A stretch of 64,000 nucleotides of DNA from Rosa chinensis (GCF_002994745.2 NC_037093.1:23385555-23449554), one strand, 5' to 3'; shown: positions 1 through 16,861, numbered from the stretch's first letter. Program-made: numbers and translations. The notes: generated by a model not told the origin, from the letters alone.

Positions 1-227
1 GGTTACCTTCTTGAGCAGAGCGATTATATGGACCAATCCCTACATTTAGGGTTTCACTTGCGATGACCTTCTTTGGTCTTGCCATTATAATTCGACTCCG
101 TAATGGGCTTGGTCCCAACGGGTCTAGAATTATAATTTTTCACGAGGATATTGTCATGCTTTTCAGCCACAGACATAGCCTTCATCAATTGATGGAGCCT
201 CGTGAACCATCTAGTATTTATTATTTA
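1..227 (-). pseudogene. Ty1/copia gag fragment, distal part, cut by the window edge
   Basis: Read on the minus strand, this encodes a gag-like stretch: an LMKAMSVAEKHDN segment followed by a basic, Asn/Lys-rich tail, as in plant copia gag just before the zinc knuckle. It continues the gag fragment at 2781-3268 once the intervening solo LTR and one copy of its ATTTA target duplication are ignored. The reading frame carries stops, so it is a relic. The rest of the element lies beyond the left edge. Confidence 0.6.
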
Positions 228-2775
228 TGTTACGTCCCGAACCTAGATTTATCGATTTGCTCACCATTTAGACGGTAAAGGTCGACTATTACCAATTTCA
301 ACTTTTACCGATACTTTAGTGGCCCTAAAAGGTTGACTTTTTGTTCGGGTCAATTTATGAGAAAATTTCCTTCATGAAAGTTGTAGAGGACTTTAAACTG
401 AGCGCGTGTATATGTGGTACGTAAAAATTGGGTATGTGAAAGTTATGAGTAGAATACGAAAGTTACTGTTCATGGTAACAATTGGGTATAAATGAGAAAT
501 TTACTATGGTAGGTTTCCAAAACAGGAAACCCACCCTTTTCTCTCTCTTCTCCCCCGAACTCTCTCTTTCCCTTTCGGTCACTTCACCTCCCCCTCGATT
601 CCTCGCCGTCCGGCCATCAACCGGCGTGTAGCCGGCCACTACTGGAGCGCCACCCTCCTCTCTTTACCCTAGTGGCCTTTGATTGGGACGATTTGGCCAA
701 GAAATCTTGGATCAAAGCAAAGTTCTTCATAGCTGCAGTTTGGGGTTTTGTCGATTTCCGGCTATTCCGGCTACCTCCGGTCACCAAACTGCCGTCGAAG
801 GTTCAGTTTTTGCCAGAGATCATTTCCCCTAAGGTCTTTCATTCCAATTTGCAGTGTGGAGGCCAGATTAACAATTGCAATTTCTAGGGTTCTTGAGTTT
901 TCTGGGTTTTTCTTCACCAGCCGGTTTCGACTGTTTTAAGGTAAAGTTGGGTTGTGTTGTAGTTGAGAATAATGATCAGTGTGTCGTGTTGTTGTCATAC
1001 ATGAAATTTGGCAGCCGGTGGTGGGGGTTGTTACCTGCGCGTGGGCGCCACTCGCCGCCACTGTGGGTGGCGCGTGGGATGGTGTATGGCAGGTGTTTGA
1101 CTTCTGTTGTTTAGCTAGATATTCACTTGTGCATTGTAGTTTCTATATTTACGTCTTTGGGTAGAATTGGAGGAGTATGAGTATGGATTTCGATATATTG
1201 TTCCAAGGGTGGAGTTTGTTAATTTAATTATGAGGGATCCATTCATCGGATTTCCTTGATTCTGCCCTAGAACCCTTAGATTAACGGAATGACGTTAGTG
1301 GAAAAGATTTGGAGGTTTTGGGCATATAAAGACAATGTTGGGGTTTGGTTTTTATTTTTCGTAATTTAATTTTCCATCCGGTAATTATTGGTTTACGAAC
1401 GTTATATTGTACAGGACGTGAGGAGGATTCCCTCGAGGAGGGTTCAAATCGACGGCAAGCTTAGCCGTACACTGTGAGTGGACGTTTGATTTTTAAATAA
1501 TGCATGCAATTAATTTTCTTAAGCAAGAATTGTGTTATTTATCAATAAGCTATCGAGCATTTTATTTTTTTGGTCTTGATTACTTGATATAATTGACTTG
1601 GACTTTTGAATCGAGAATTATTATGCTTGATATGAGACTCATAATTTCTGCTGAAAATTTTGGTTGAGTTATTATGCCTTGGTAATTTTCAAATATCAAT
1701 TCTTGAGCTTTTAAGAGAATTTCGGGAATGGGGTTTTCTTCAAGAGAATTACGTCTATTTATTATTTCCGCTTAAGTTACTTGGATTGAGAATATTTTGG
1801 GTGTGCGGGGTCACACCATTAGCTTCTATATTCTCCTTGTGAAGTATTGGGGAAGCCCTTCTGTTTTCGATTCTTTTTCGTGATTTTAACCCACCATACC
1901 TGGGTCGCTATATTATATTACTAGCTAGCCAATTAGTACCTCTCCTCACTTACTATGTGTTTGTGGGTGAGCAGAGCAGAACATGGGATGCTCAAGAGTG
2001 TCGGACACTCCGACCCGAGCCTGGGAGGCTCCCTTTTATATGTATGGTGAAAACGTTTTCCCCATACTTTTTATTTATCTTTGACTAGCGGGGCTAGTCT
2101 AGTTTTCACTTTTACCAGCAGGGCTGGCTTGGTTTTACTGGAGGCTTATTTATTTTGAGATAATTATCTTTATTCACATTGCATGCATCGGTTTTTAATG
2201 AAATAAATGTGGGAAAGTATAAACTTTCTTTTCCGTTGTGCTTATTTATTTTTGTCCACTCACACTAACGTGTTTTTATGTACTTTCCCCTGGGCCCTTT
2301 GGTTTCAATTGCCCAGATCGCAGCGTTGCTGTCCGGCTTAGGAGTTGAGGCCTAGCACCAGCATTGCCATCTATCCTCAGTAGGTTTTTTATTAACCTAC
2401 TTTATGTATCACGTTTTATTTGTTTTCTATAGCTTGCTCTGATGACCTTGGGAGGATTTATTTAAACATTTGTATAATTATGAATGTGACGGAGTTGTAT
2501 AATTTGGAGGAAGTAAGAAGATTTGACTTGCTGGGTTGTAATATTTTATAAGTGGTTATGTTTGTGTATCTACGGTGTTTTTACTTGGAATTTTTGCGGA
2601 TTGTTTCTGGGAAGCAGGGTGGCTTTAGGAATTGGAATTGAGTTAAACTTAGAAGTGTATTTCAACAGGTTTTGGGTTGTCCACTTTTAGGGGAAGTTCT
2701 GTAGAATTTTCTTGAAAAGTGGGCTCCGCAGGTCCATCTTGGAGTTAGGGGGTAATTCCGGGGTGGGTCCTGACA
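228..2775 (+). mobile_element. Solo LTR (about 2.55 kb) with 5-bp TSD, inserted in copia gag
   Basis: The element starts TGTTACGTCCCGAAC and ends GGTGGGTCCTGACA. The 5 bases before it (223-227) and after it (2776-2780) are both ATTTA, the target duplication expected of an LTR retrotransposon. No gag-pol, second LTR or internal domain is present, so it is best read as a solo LTR left by LTR-LTR recombination. The TG...CA ends and large size recall LTRs of Ty3/gypsy-type elements, but the superfamily cannot be proven without an internal region. Diverged relatives occur at about 34320-35245 (opposite strand) and 50185-50993. The CT-rich 540-560 stretch resembles a leader or promoter region. No real gene was found inside. 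Confidence 0.8.
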
Positions 2776-2780
2776 ATTTA

Positions 2781-3268
2781 CCTCAAGGCATAGCTACTAT
2801 CATAGCATAAACGGAGAAGGTGAAGAGAGTCTTCTCAATCAAATCATTCTCTGTAAGTGGTTGGTTACATAATTGCATGTATCAAGGATCTGATGCGGAG
2901 AGTCTTCGAGTTGTACTTACGAACTATCTTAAAGTCAGAGAAGTGATGTATTCCACTTATCTTTCAATTCAGAAAGTAGGAAGTCTTGAACATTCACAAA
3001 GCGTTGTTTAAGTGTGACCCATAATTCTCTAGGGTTCTTAATAGTCATGTATTCCAAGCATAGCAATTCATCCATGTTAGCCGTCATAGTAATGAGGGCC
3101 TTGCAACCTTTGTTAGAAGTCGCTCTACAATCACGTCAAGATTGTCAGGTTGGATCGAAGATAGGATCCTTTTGACTTAGAGATGGTTTTTGACATCTGT
3201 CCTCCACATGTGATATCCATCACCAGTTGTGTCTAGTGGAGGAAAGTCAAGCTTGTTCAATGTTCGAC
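2781..3268 (-). pseudogene. Ty1/copia gag pseudogene, N-terminal part
   Basis: On the minus strand near 3268 the translation reads LNKLDFPPLDTTGDGYHMW, the typical start of the copia gag (UBN2/Retrotran_gag) domain. Further gag-like text (a relic of the MEYxTI..LWxSLKxRF region) follows toward 2781. Several stops and frameshifts interrupt it. It is the upstream half of the gene whose distal part is at 1-227; the 228-2775 solo LTR separates them. Confidence 0.7.
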
Positions 3269-3879
3269 ACCCTGAAAATGGGGAACAAGAACAGACGAGT
3301 TTTTGAAGCTAATCGTCTCTCACGAAAACAACACAAATTTCTGAGCGCAATTCACTTCCAAGAAATTGATTTCCAAGAATCTTTGGATTAGACCAAAACA
3401 ATGATGTTAGAGTGGTCGTTAAATTCTCAACGAACCTCTTGTTCGGTGTATATTCAATTTTCTCAACGACCCTCTTGTTCGGAGAAGCACGAACCCCCAC
3501 AATTCAACTCTATTCAAATTCCATGTTATAAGAAATGTAGGAGGAAGAAGAAGGGATATTAGAATCCCCAACTGCAATAAAGCATAAAATTAAACCAAAG
3601 TAGTGATTTTTAGAAAAGTTTACCTTTTAGGATTGCAGATGCTTTTTTATCCTGGTTGTAGGATTGAAAGCTGGCTTTCTATCCTGGTTGTGATGTAGGT
3701 TTGCAAATCCTTGTTGCGCTGGTGCATGCGTGCTTATGCACTGCTGCTAGTGTGCGTGCGCGCTGCTGTTGGTGTACGGGGTAGGTTGTAGAGGCAAGCG
3801 TGTAGGCAATGCGCATAGAAGGTATAGGATTTTAGCGTTTTTGACTTTTGAATCAAGGTTAAGCCTCGTGCTGATAATA
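3269..3879 (-). other. Copia 5' leader between LTR and gag, with primer-binding site
   Basis: This non-coding stretch lies between the gag start and the LTR. Next to the LTR the minus strand reads TATTATCAGCACGAGG. A TATCAGCACG motif directly after the 5' LTR is the primer-binding site seen in many plant copia elements. No ORF here is convincing. Confidence 0.5.
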
Positions 3880-4096
3880 TGTTTACGAATAAATGATGCA
3901 TAGAGAGGAGTAGAGAGAATAGTTGTGTCTTTCATTAATAATAGGAGCCTCTATATATAGAAGATACAAGTACAACTCCTTTGAGTACATGACTATTCTA
4001 ATCAAGACTACAAATCTAGAACAATATTCTTCTATTACAACAATGGAAAGTAATCCTAGTTTGGTATGGCACACATAAATCGAATATCATTCAACA
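3880..4096 (-). mobile_element. Copia 5' LTR (217 bp)
   Basis: On the plus strand the repeat begins TGTTTACG and ends TTCAACA, so it has TG...CA ends. On the minus strand it holds a TATA box (CTATATATAG) upstream of the leader. It is the 5' LTR of the minus-strand element whose gag lies at 2781-3268 and 1-227. Its partner LTR would lie left of the window, so the target duplication cannot be tested. Confidence 0.6.
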
Positions 4097-4440
4097 TTGG
4101 TCTCAAGTTGAAGATTAATTGTTCTTTTTTACTTGATTTAATTTATAGAGCATAAACAGCCATTCATTTTGATTAACGATCTGAGATATAATCCAGGATG
4201 ACAGGCCTAGTGTACTTTTTATATGCCCACATTATCTCGCAATCCAAGTGGCATCCCAATCTTACCAATAACTCTAGATGTTCTGGAGGTTCTTTTTGAT
4301 TGTATTTCAGTCATCTCTACCCTAAAAATCCACTGCATTTTGAGCATTGCCGGTCAATCGCATCTCTGTAATGATATATATGTAAGAAACAATGCTTTCC
4401 ACAGCTATCACTCTAACTTCATTAGCAACTGGTTCATTCA
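4097..4440. other. Unassigned intergenic sequence
   Basis: No recognisable domain, RNA gene or repeat boundary was seen here. The short ORFs lack any family signature. It ends at the target duplication of the next retroelement. Confidence 0.4.
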
Positions 4441-4456
4441 ATATGGGGAATGAAAT

Positions 4457-5488
4457 CTCTCAAGATGCTCAACTTTATCAACGCATACTTGAGACATTTA
4501 TTTTGAACAGTCCTAGTCGCCGACACTGTGCTAGCGCCTGTCCGGCTATGCCCCGGCAAAGGCGACGGCCTCTGGCCTAGCCAACGCACGTTGGGTGCGG
4601 CCGGACGGGTAATTAAGGCTGTGCTTAAGGCTTGGAGGAGGAGATCCGGGGATGTCCTACCCTCTCTTTCTCGGTGGATGGCGTAGTCGAGCTGTGGTTG
4701 CAGATTGGATCGGTGCGGACTCGGGGCTCTGCTGGGGAGTTGCGGCTTCGGGTGACGGTCGGCATTCGGAGGGCCACTTCGCCGGATTGGATTTGATGTT
4801 GGCTCGACTGGTTGTCGACGGTGATCGGGTTGCCGGCTTGGTTATGGCGCAGAGTTCAGGGTGCGGCCTGGTGTGGGATTGGGATGATGATTGGTGGTGT
4901 TTCTCGCTGGTGGTCCGGCGGTGACGACGTCTTTCTGTCCGACATCAGTGGTGGAGATGGGGGGCGGCGCGGCGAGGCTGGTCTAGGGTCGGGAAGGGTT
5001 GGGGACGACAATCTTCTGGGTTTGCTTTCTCTGGGCTTTGGCAGTGGTTGTGGGCCTATTATGGGCTGCAGTTTGGGTTGGGGTCTGTGGGCCCTACCTT
5101 TTATCTAGTTTTCTTTAGTCAATAATTCCCTATTTTCAGGGACAGTCTAGGTACTTCTGTGCACCTAGTTTTAGCTATTGGTTTTGGTCTTGTCGACTTA
5201 ATTCTCAGTGTCTCTAGTTGTACACCAATTGAGGTCTCTAGGCGACTAAATTACTGGGTAATAGTTAGGTTGGGAGGGCCGGATCCTTCTAGCGCCTCCG
5301 GCGTAGTACCAAAGGGGGCTCCCATTATGTTCTACGTACCTAATTGTACAATGAGTAGGTTTATTTCTATGTACCACTGTGGGTACTACCACTATCTTCT
5401 TGTCTGCCTAAATGGCAGCGGAATGGTATGTAACAGCCTATTCTGGCTTATGAATATATTTCTTGCTTGCGGGCACTTCAAAAAAAAA
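4457..5488 (+). mobile_element. Non-LTR retroelement (LINE-like), 5'-truncated, with 16-bp TSD
   Basis: Direct repeats ATATGGGGAATGAAAT flank it exactly at 4441-4456 and 5489-5504. The 3' end carries an A-run directly before the second repeat, the hallmark of target-primed reverse transcription. The GC-rich interior (4500-5060) shows no intact ORF. A related 3' region (sharing CACCAATTGAGGTCTCTAGG in the plus sense) lies in inverted orientation at about 49568-50180. Confidence 0.75.
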
Positions 5489-5504
5489 ATATGGGGAATG
5501 AAAT

Positions 5505-6354
5505 TCATACTCCTCAGAGCAATTCCAACAACTTCTTTATAATTTTTGTAGTATAGAGAAGTTAAAGTTAAAGCTTTAAGCAATTTTTATTCTCCAACTC
5601 CAACAAATTCCCTAATTTACAACAATATTTGAAATCGGAGTTGCTCTCAATTTGCAATTCACGCTCATTTTTTTTTTGTTTAAATTCTTCTAAAAAAAAA
5701 AGAATTTAAGTTAGTAAAAAAATATAAATATAGAGGGTAAATTGTAAAATAGGGAGTGTGAATTTTATTCCCCTACATTATTGCTAGGAGAAACTTAGAA
5801 ACCAAATAAGTGGGAGCAAAAACTCATCAGACTGCATACTAGTGTATAAGTGGGGAACTTGGGATTAAATACAAGAATTTCACTCCTATTGAATTCCTAA
5901 TAGTTTGAAACATTCATAAAATCACTCAAATGGAACTCAAAATGGTGCTGGAAAACTTGAAAAGAGGTTACTTACATCGATGAAATTCATCGCAGTGATA
6001 AGACGAGAACAACGATGAAAGAAGATGAGTGAGGAGGATTGTATGCAAGAGAGGTTGCATAAAGCAAGCTCATCGAACACTACCAGTGGCGAACAACAAT
6101 CTCCAAACTCATCCAAACTCTCCAAATCAGTACATTAGGTTGGGTCTGATCGATTTGGAAGGGGTCCAGAGGAAAATGATCAGGGAGGAAAAATTGAAGG
6201 TAAACACATGCGTTTTGGCTTGGCCAATTGGCCTTATGACCGACAACAAAATTAAGGCTTAATGATTAATAAAAATCTTAAGAGACATTTCTCGGTAATT
6301 ATGTTGTTGCCTCTTAAGATTATCAAAAAAGAAAGAAAAAACAATACCAACGTT
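5505..6354. other. AT-rich intergenic DNA, possible MITE remnant
   Basis: The stretch from about 5515 (GAGCAATTCCAACAACTTC) to 5810 is AT-rich, with long A and T runs near 5669 and 5692 that can pair with each other. Its start resembles plant MITE ends, but no target duplication or clean inverted repeat was found. Nothing recognisable lies between 5830 and 6354. Confidence 0.3.
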
Positions 6355-6440
6355 GGTTGGTTTAGTTGGTATGGTCGTGCTTGTGGTTGAACCCTAATCT
6401 AAGTACAATCCCGCTGCCGGCAATCCTGCTTTGGGTTACG
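6355..6440 (+). repeat. SINE-like sequence with tRNA-like head
   Basis: The segment TTTAGTTGGTATGG resembles a pol III A box, and GTACAATCCCGC about 40 bases later resembles a B box. A related head occurs at about 49498-49550 (TAAGTTAGTATGGGCGTGC and onward). No folding tRNA gene results. It is most likely the head of a tRNA-derived SINE. Confidence 0.35.
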
Positions 6441-6577
6441 CGATCTGTAAATCTCATGCGAAAACCATACCTAACAGATGCATGTCACACATCAGTCCTT
6501 CGAGGTTGAGTTAAAAAAGAACAAAACAATGAAAATGAGGGGGGTGACTAGCCGAGAGAGAAGAAAAAGACCATTTA

Positions 6578-6621
6578 ATCCCGCAACATATCTGGGCGGG
6601 AAAATTATAGCCTCTTCCCGC
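6578..6621. promoter_or_regulatory. E2F-type sites upstream of MCM4
   Basis: A perfect E2F consensus TTTCCCGC occurs on the minus strand at 6596-6603 (plus strand GCGGGAAA). One-mismatch copies flank it: AATCCCGC near 6578 and CTTCCCGC at 6614-6621. They lie about 90-130 bp before the MCM4 start codon. E2F/DP control of MCM genes at G1/S is established in plants and animals. That these particular sites are bound is inference. Confidence 0.7.
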
Positions 6622-6707
6622 TAAATCTAAAACTTTAGAAGGAATAGAGGCAAACACTTGGTGCTGCTCACACTCTCTGAACCCTAACTCCCTCTCTCTC
6701 TCTAACA

Positions 6708-12153
<5,446 letters not shown>

Positions 12154-12745
12154 TAGGAGGAACAAGAAGAAATGTATTGGTTGACATTTGACATTGCTTT
12201 TTAAATTGTAACAAGAGGCTACTCAAGATTAATATAGGTTTTTCAGAGCGTGTTGTTGCTGGAATTATGTAAATTATTTTCATGTAGTTGTCACCGGCAT
12301 CAAGTAGCAAGTAGTTGAACAAACTCAGTTCTTCAGTCGTGAAAGATTAAAACAGAAAGTACTCTAGAGTAAAAATTTTAGAATTTGCAGAGGTGATATC
12401 CGTGTTTTGGTCACTGAGGAAATCACACGAAAATGAGGACTATTTCGAACCACCACACAATGATGTCTATGTTGATTATTTTGTAAATTCCGTATTAAAG
12501 ATCATGATTAGAAACAAGTCGAGCAGGCGTGAAGCCATCATTTACCTCCATGTGACAAACAGTTTTATTTATTCTATGACTACTGGCTTCCTGCCACGGA
12601 CATCACTCACACGTCATAATGGGATGCGTATATTTCCCTTTAGGATTTGACCCAAATTGGTGTCATGTTTCCTAATGGGCAGTACGGTGTCTTGGTACGA
12701 AGGTAGTCAAGAGGAGAAGGGGCATCTTCTTGTATTATCGAAAAT
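12154..12745 (+). other. MCM4 3' flank
   Basis: This is the presumed 3' UTR and flank of MCM4. No further gene is supported; the open frames here do not begin with ATG and have no recognisable domain. It ends at the outer edge of a foldback element. Confidence 0.4.
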
Positions 12746-13594
12746 GGTAAATTCCTCTTATGGTATCTGAGGTATTGCTACTTGGACAGTTTGATACCCG
12801 ATGTATTAAAGGGGACAGTTTGGTACCTGAAGTTAGACTTTGTTTTGACACTTTGATACTTCTGTTAATTTTTCTGTTAAATGTAAGAATAAAATTGACA
12901 TTTAGAATATATGTATAAAAACATAATAAAAAAAACATGAGTTTGTGGGTTGATTGCCGTTCTTCATAATTTTATAGGTATGAATTAATGCTTATGAGTT
13001 ATGTTGAAGGTGAAATGTTTGAATTTTATGTTTAAGAAATATAATAATCAGATTTTTTTTTTTGTACTATTCTCTATGAATCCACTGATTTTTCCTCCAA
13101 AATTTGGATTTTTCCTCCTCTTCATAAACACAATGCGATGATATTATTTGGTATTATTTTAGGTCTTCATCATTTTTTGGGTCATTTAGGAGAAAATAAA
13201 AATGAATTAATGCTTTTGGGTTATGTTAAAGTTGACGTAATTGAATTTTTTGTTTAAAAAAAATTAGTTGTACGAGACTAGTTTCAATGGAGTAGTCTCA
13301 TGGGTGTTCACTATATGATTACTATATTTCTTGAACATAAAATTCGAATATTTCACCTTCAACATAACCCATAAGCATTAATTCATATCTATAAAATTAT
13401 GAAGAAAATCAACCCATTATGTTTTTATACATATATTCTAAATGTCAATTTTATTCTTACATTTAACAGAAAAATTAACAGAAGTACCAAAGTGTCAAAC
13501 GGAGTCTAACTTCAAGTACCAAACTGTCCCCTTTAATACATCAGGTATAATTGTCCAAGTAACAATACCTCAGGTACCATAGGAGGAATTTACC
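12746..13594. mobile_element. Foldback (long-TIR) non-autonomous DNA element, about 850 bp
   Basis: The left arm from GGTAAATTCCTC (12746 to about 13050) is repeated in inverted orientation in the right arm (about 13325-13594, ending GAGGAATTTACC). The arms match over roughly 270-300 bp with scattered differences, leaving a short AT-rich centre. There is no coding capacity. Flanks CGAAAAT (left) and AACGAAAAT (right) suggest an imperfect 8-9 bp target duplication, which would fit a MULE-derived MITE. It lies about 600 bp after the MCM4 stop codon. Confidence 0.75.
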
Positions 13595-13869
13595 CTAACG
13601 AAAATATGTGCTTGACTTAATGATAGACACTAGTACGTTGAATTGCAAACCCATCGACTGCCAGAACCATCTACCAGCAAAATACTCTTATCAAGTACTA
13701 ATTAATCGGGCTAGATACTAAAGGTCGGTAAGATGAGGGATTATTTTTTATTTTATTATTATTTTTATCTCTCTCACACTAGATCAGGTGTTGCATATAT
13801 TATTAGTTTGGTTAGCTAACTCATGTACAATCCAAGTGAAGATCATATGGATGTAGTAGTCTGAATCCT

Positions 13870-14290
13870 AGGGTATTTGGAATTTGCACAAGGAAAATGA
13901 CTCATGTTCGTGAAATAACATAATCATCTAGAGGTTAGTGGATGCACATTTGTAGATTGGGCTGATTGCATCACTAATTGAAAGTCTACTTCTGGCTACT
14001 TCACCTTTGTTGAAGGAAATATGGTTACTTAGAGGAGCAAGAAACATGAGGTAGTTGATAAATTTAGTGCATAGACTATATAGAGGCCATATATGGTTCA
14101 TCGTGTGCGTGAATTATTATGGCTAAGAAATTTGTTTTTTGACTTTGGGTTTTAAATTTTAGCACCCCTTAAAGTTCTACTATGATATTGAGGCTGTTAT
14201 TGACATATCTCAGACAGTACAACAACATGAACACAGTATACAAGTGGAAGTTGATCAATACTTTATTAAAAATAAATAAATAAATAAACT
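13870..14290 (+). pseudogene. Ty1/copia RNase H relic
   Basis: The plus-strand frame near 13943 reads DWADCIT, then a stop, then KSTSGYFTFVEGNMVT and RSKKHEVV after another stop. These are the conserved RNase H motifs of copia polyproteins. A frameshifted DISQT...VEVDQYFIK relic follows to 14290. Stops and frameshifts show it is dead. It is a truncated leftover; no LTR in the same orientation was found next to it. Confidence 0.7.
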
Positions 14291-14319
14291 TGATTTAAGG
14301 TAGAAAAAAAAAGAATTAT

Positions 14320-14556
14320 TGTTTTAGGGAAACGATATTTGAGAGAGAATTGCTATGTGTTCTCATTGATAATAGTGTCTCTTTATATAGAGGATTACAA
14401 TGCATAGAATCTGAATTCTACAAGAAAATATAATCATACAATGAATGGATATCTCTAAGATATTCTCCGAGATTCTCTCTAATTAAAACTCTATTATCAC
14501 TAGGTCAAGTAATCTAGAGTTTGGGGCAGACACACAATTAGGGATTTATTTGAACA
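14320..14556 (-). mobile_element. Solo copia LTR (237 bp)
   Basis: It starts TGTTTTAGGGAAACGATATT and ends TTATTTGAACA. It is clearly homologous, in the same orientation, to the 3' LTR at 45827-46047. The minus strand contains the TATA-like CTCTATATAAAG. No internal sequence adjoins it. The 5-bp flanks (ATTAT and ATTCA) differ, so a target duplication is not demonstrated. Confidence 0.65.
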
Positions 14557-15447
14557 ATTCATGACTCATGGTGTGCGTGAACTATTATGGCTCTCATAAT
14601 TTATCTTCTTCTTCTTTTTTATTTTATTTTAATATCAGTCTATTCTCATAAGCTAAAAGTTGTTTATTTCTTGAATTTAGTTTTGCCAAACTGAGCCTTC
14701 GACAAAGACCAACAATAAAAGACTTGATTTCAGGTCCAAAAACCATCTGCCACAGGTCCCTTTGAGCTATGTCTACCATCTTGCTACACAACTAGCTAGC
14801 TCTGGCCGTCCTTAATCAGGTATACTTATGCTTTCTATTAGGCGGCCAATCCGTCACTACAGTTTTTCCGGTGAAATATTATAAGGATCTCATCTCATTA
14901 GATGAAGGACGGGCTAAAATCGGGTCAATGCCAAAAGGGTTGAGGAGTCCTCTCAATTATTTGAATCTTAGTCGATCAATCGTGATTGTTTTGCTGGTGT
15001 TAACTAGGAGATTTGGCATCACATCCGAATGCTGTAGAAAGAGGCATCTTAAGCATAAGGCTAGGTGGCTTTATCAATAACTTCTTTCATCAGCTTGGAG
15101 CATATAATATCGATTCGCTTGACTAGGACTTGTAAATAAGGCTACAATGACCTAATTAACTGTATGAACAGGCGCCTCATTCTGAAAGCCTAGACATGAT
15201 AATATAACTTGAGGTTAAGCCGGAACTAGGGCTAGAGAAGTGACTGGGTTAAAATTAACATAGTACATATTTAAACCCGTCAGATCAAACTTGAAGGTAT
15301 AAAGGCCAATTTATGCTCCCGAACCGTGATAAGGCTTCACAATCCCCAAACTAGGAGACCGTACCCATGAAGTGTTTGCTGGGAACTCAAAATGCAGACC
15401 CAGTGCAAAATGGTACGTAGTTGACCTCTAAAGTGGCAATGACGGTA
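14557..15447. other. Unassigned intergenic sequence
   Basis: Apart from a short copia-like echo at about 14561-14600 resembling the RNase H relic, no recognisable gene or repeat boundary was seen. Confidence 0.35.
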
Positions 15448-15558
15448 AAACCTGTTGTAAAAATTTGTGTTTTTCCTTTGTAAAATTGATTAAAGTAGAA
15501 AATGAATTTGGTAAAATAAAAGAACGAAAAGTTAAGATAAAAATAGATAGGCCAATAG

Positions 15559-15590
<32 letters not shown>

Positions 15591-15593
<3 letters not shown>

Positions 15594-15947
15594 GTTCCAA
15601 AGAGGACGTCTGCACTGTTGCTAAAGTGCGGACGTCGACGCAGCAACCTCTATCAAGCTTCGACGGCGCGGCGCCGCTTGTCGGACAGAGGCTAGGAGTG
15701 GGACGGACCGGTCTGCAGTCGGATGGAGTCGCCAGCGACGAGGTTGCAGCTCTGCCTAGAAAGTTGCAGTTGCAGGTCAAGTCGTTGCCCAGAACCTGCA
15801 ACCTCGACCTTGATTGCTGCCCAGAACCGTCTGGGATGCCTCCGGCCTCAGTCCGCCAAGCCTCGAGCAGCCGTCGCAGCCTGGAACGCCGCTGCTGCGT
15901 CGCCGTCCGCACTTTAGCGAAGTGCGGACGTCCGCTTCAGAACCAAC

Positions 15948-15950
<3 letters not shown>
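15591..15950. mobile_element. Foldback-type element I inside the copia 3' LTR, bounded by (TA)n
   Basis: The GC-rich unit has inverted ends of about 50 bp: AAAGTGCGGACGTC at about 15625 is mirrored by GAAGTGCGGACGTCCGC near 15918. (TA)n tracts lie on both sides. The other LTR of the same retrotransposon has only a short (TA)n at this point, so the unit arrived after the retrotransposon. It has no coding potential of its own. Confidence 0.6.
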
Positions 15951-16026
<76 letters not shown>

Positions 16027-16390
16027 AGAGCGGAGCTCCGCTTTGAAATTAAAGTGTGAAGTTCGAGTTTTGGGTCACTTTTCGGTCGCATAATTACATC
16101 TCGACCGTTCAATTTTTAGGTACTGGTATAGATCATCTCTGCAAATTTTTAGCCAAATTGATGATCGTTATGGCATTGATAACTGCTTTAAAGCTAGTAT
16201 GGTTCAGGTTGACAGATTCAGTCAGTCCATTGGTTTAAGCGAGTTAGATACCTTAACGATCATCAATTTGGCTGAAAATTTGCAGAGATGATCTATACAG
16301 TAGTACCTAAAAACTGAACAGTCAAGATGTGGATATGCGACTGAAAATTCGAACTTCACACGTTAATTTCAAAGCAGAGCTTCGCTCTGG
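16027..16390. mobile_element. Palindromic (TA)n-associated MITE II inside the copia 3' LTR
   Basis: It is a near-perfect long palindrome: AGAGCGGAGCTCCGCTTTG at the left mirrors CAAAGCAGAGCTTCGCTCT at the right, and the arms meet near 16205. It is bounded by a (CA)n/(TA)n tract on the left and (TA)n on the right. Arm text such as GATGATCGTTATGGCATTG recurs in the 40305-40706 element. It resembles rice Micron-type MITEs, which insert in (TA)n microsatellites. Confidence 0.65.
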
Positions 16391-16392
16391 AT

Positions 16393-16439
<47 letters not shown>

Positions 16440-16861
16440 AAACCAAAGTGAGAAAACAAGCCTGGTATGGTGAAGCACGTCAAAAGACGCTGTCCTAAAG
16501 CCTTTGTAGCCTCCCTACGTGCAGGTGCTGAAGGTCTACAAGACTCCAAGATAAGACCCCAATACAAGCAACCAAAAGTCTGCTATGAGCACGTTCACAG
16601 TTGGATAGAATCTCCAAGTCACAGAACCGCTGCGCAAAATAATAGTAAAATATGGAAGGTAGTAACCAAAGTGATAGTATGTAAATGAGCAGTAGAGATA
16701 ATCGTTTTGTTGTTGACAACTTGGGAAACATTGTTGCCTTTTATAGGCTCCAATTATGTCATATAACCTCCATCATAAAACACACCATAAAATCAGAAAA
16801 TTAAATCCAAATTGAAACTCCTATAAACCCCAAATAATTATAGGATTAAAAGTATAAGTTA

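Noticed and set aside
4652..5108. Gly/Trp-rich open frames
   Set aside because: They lie inside the LINE-like insertion bounded by 16-bp duplications and begin mid-sequence without domain support.
15626..16093. 155-residue open frame across (TA)n and (CA)n tracts
   Set aside because: It runs through the foldback element and two microsatellites inside an LTR; no domain.
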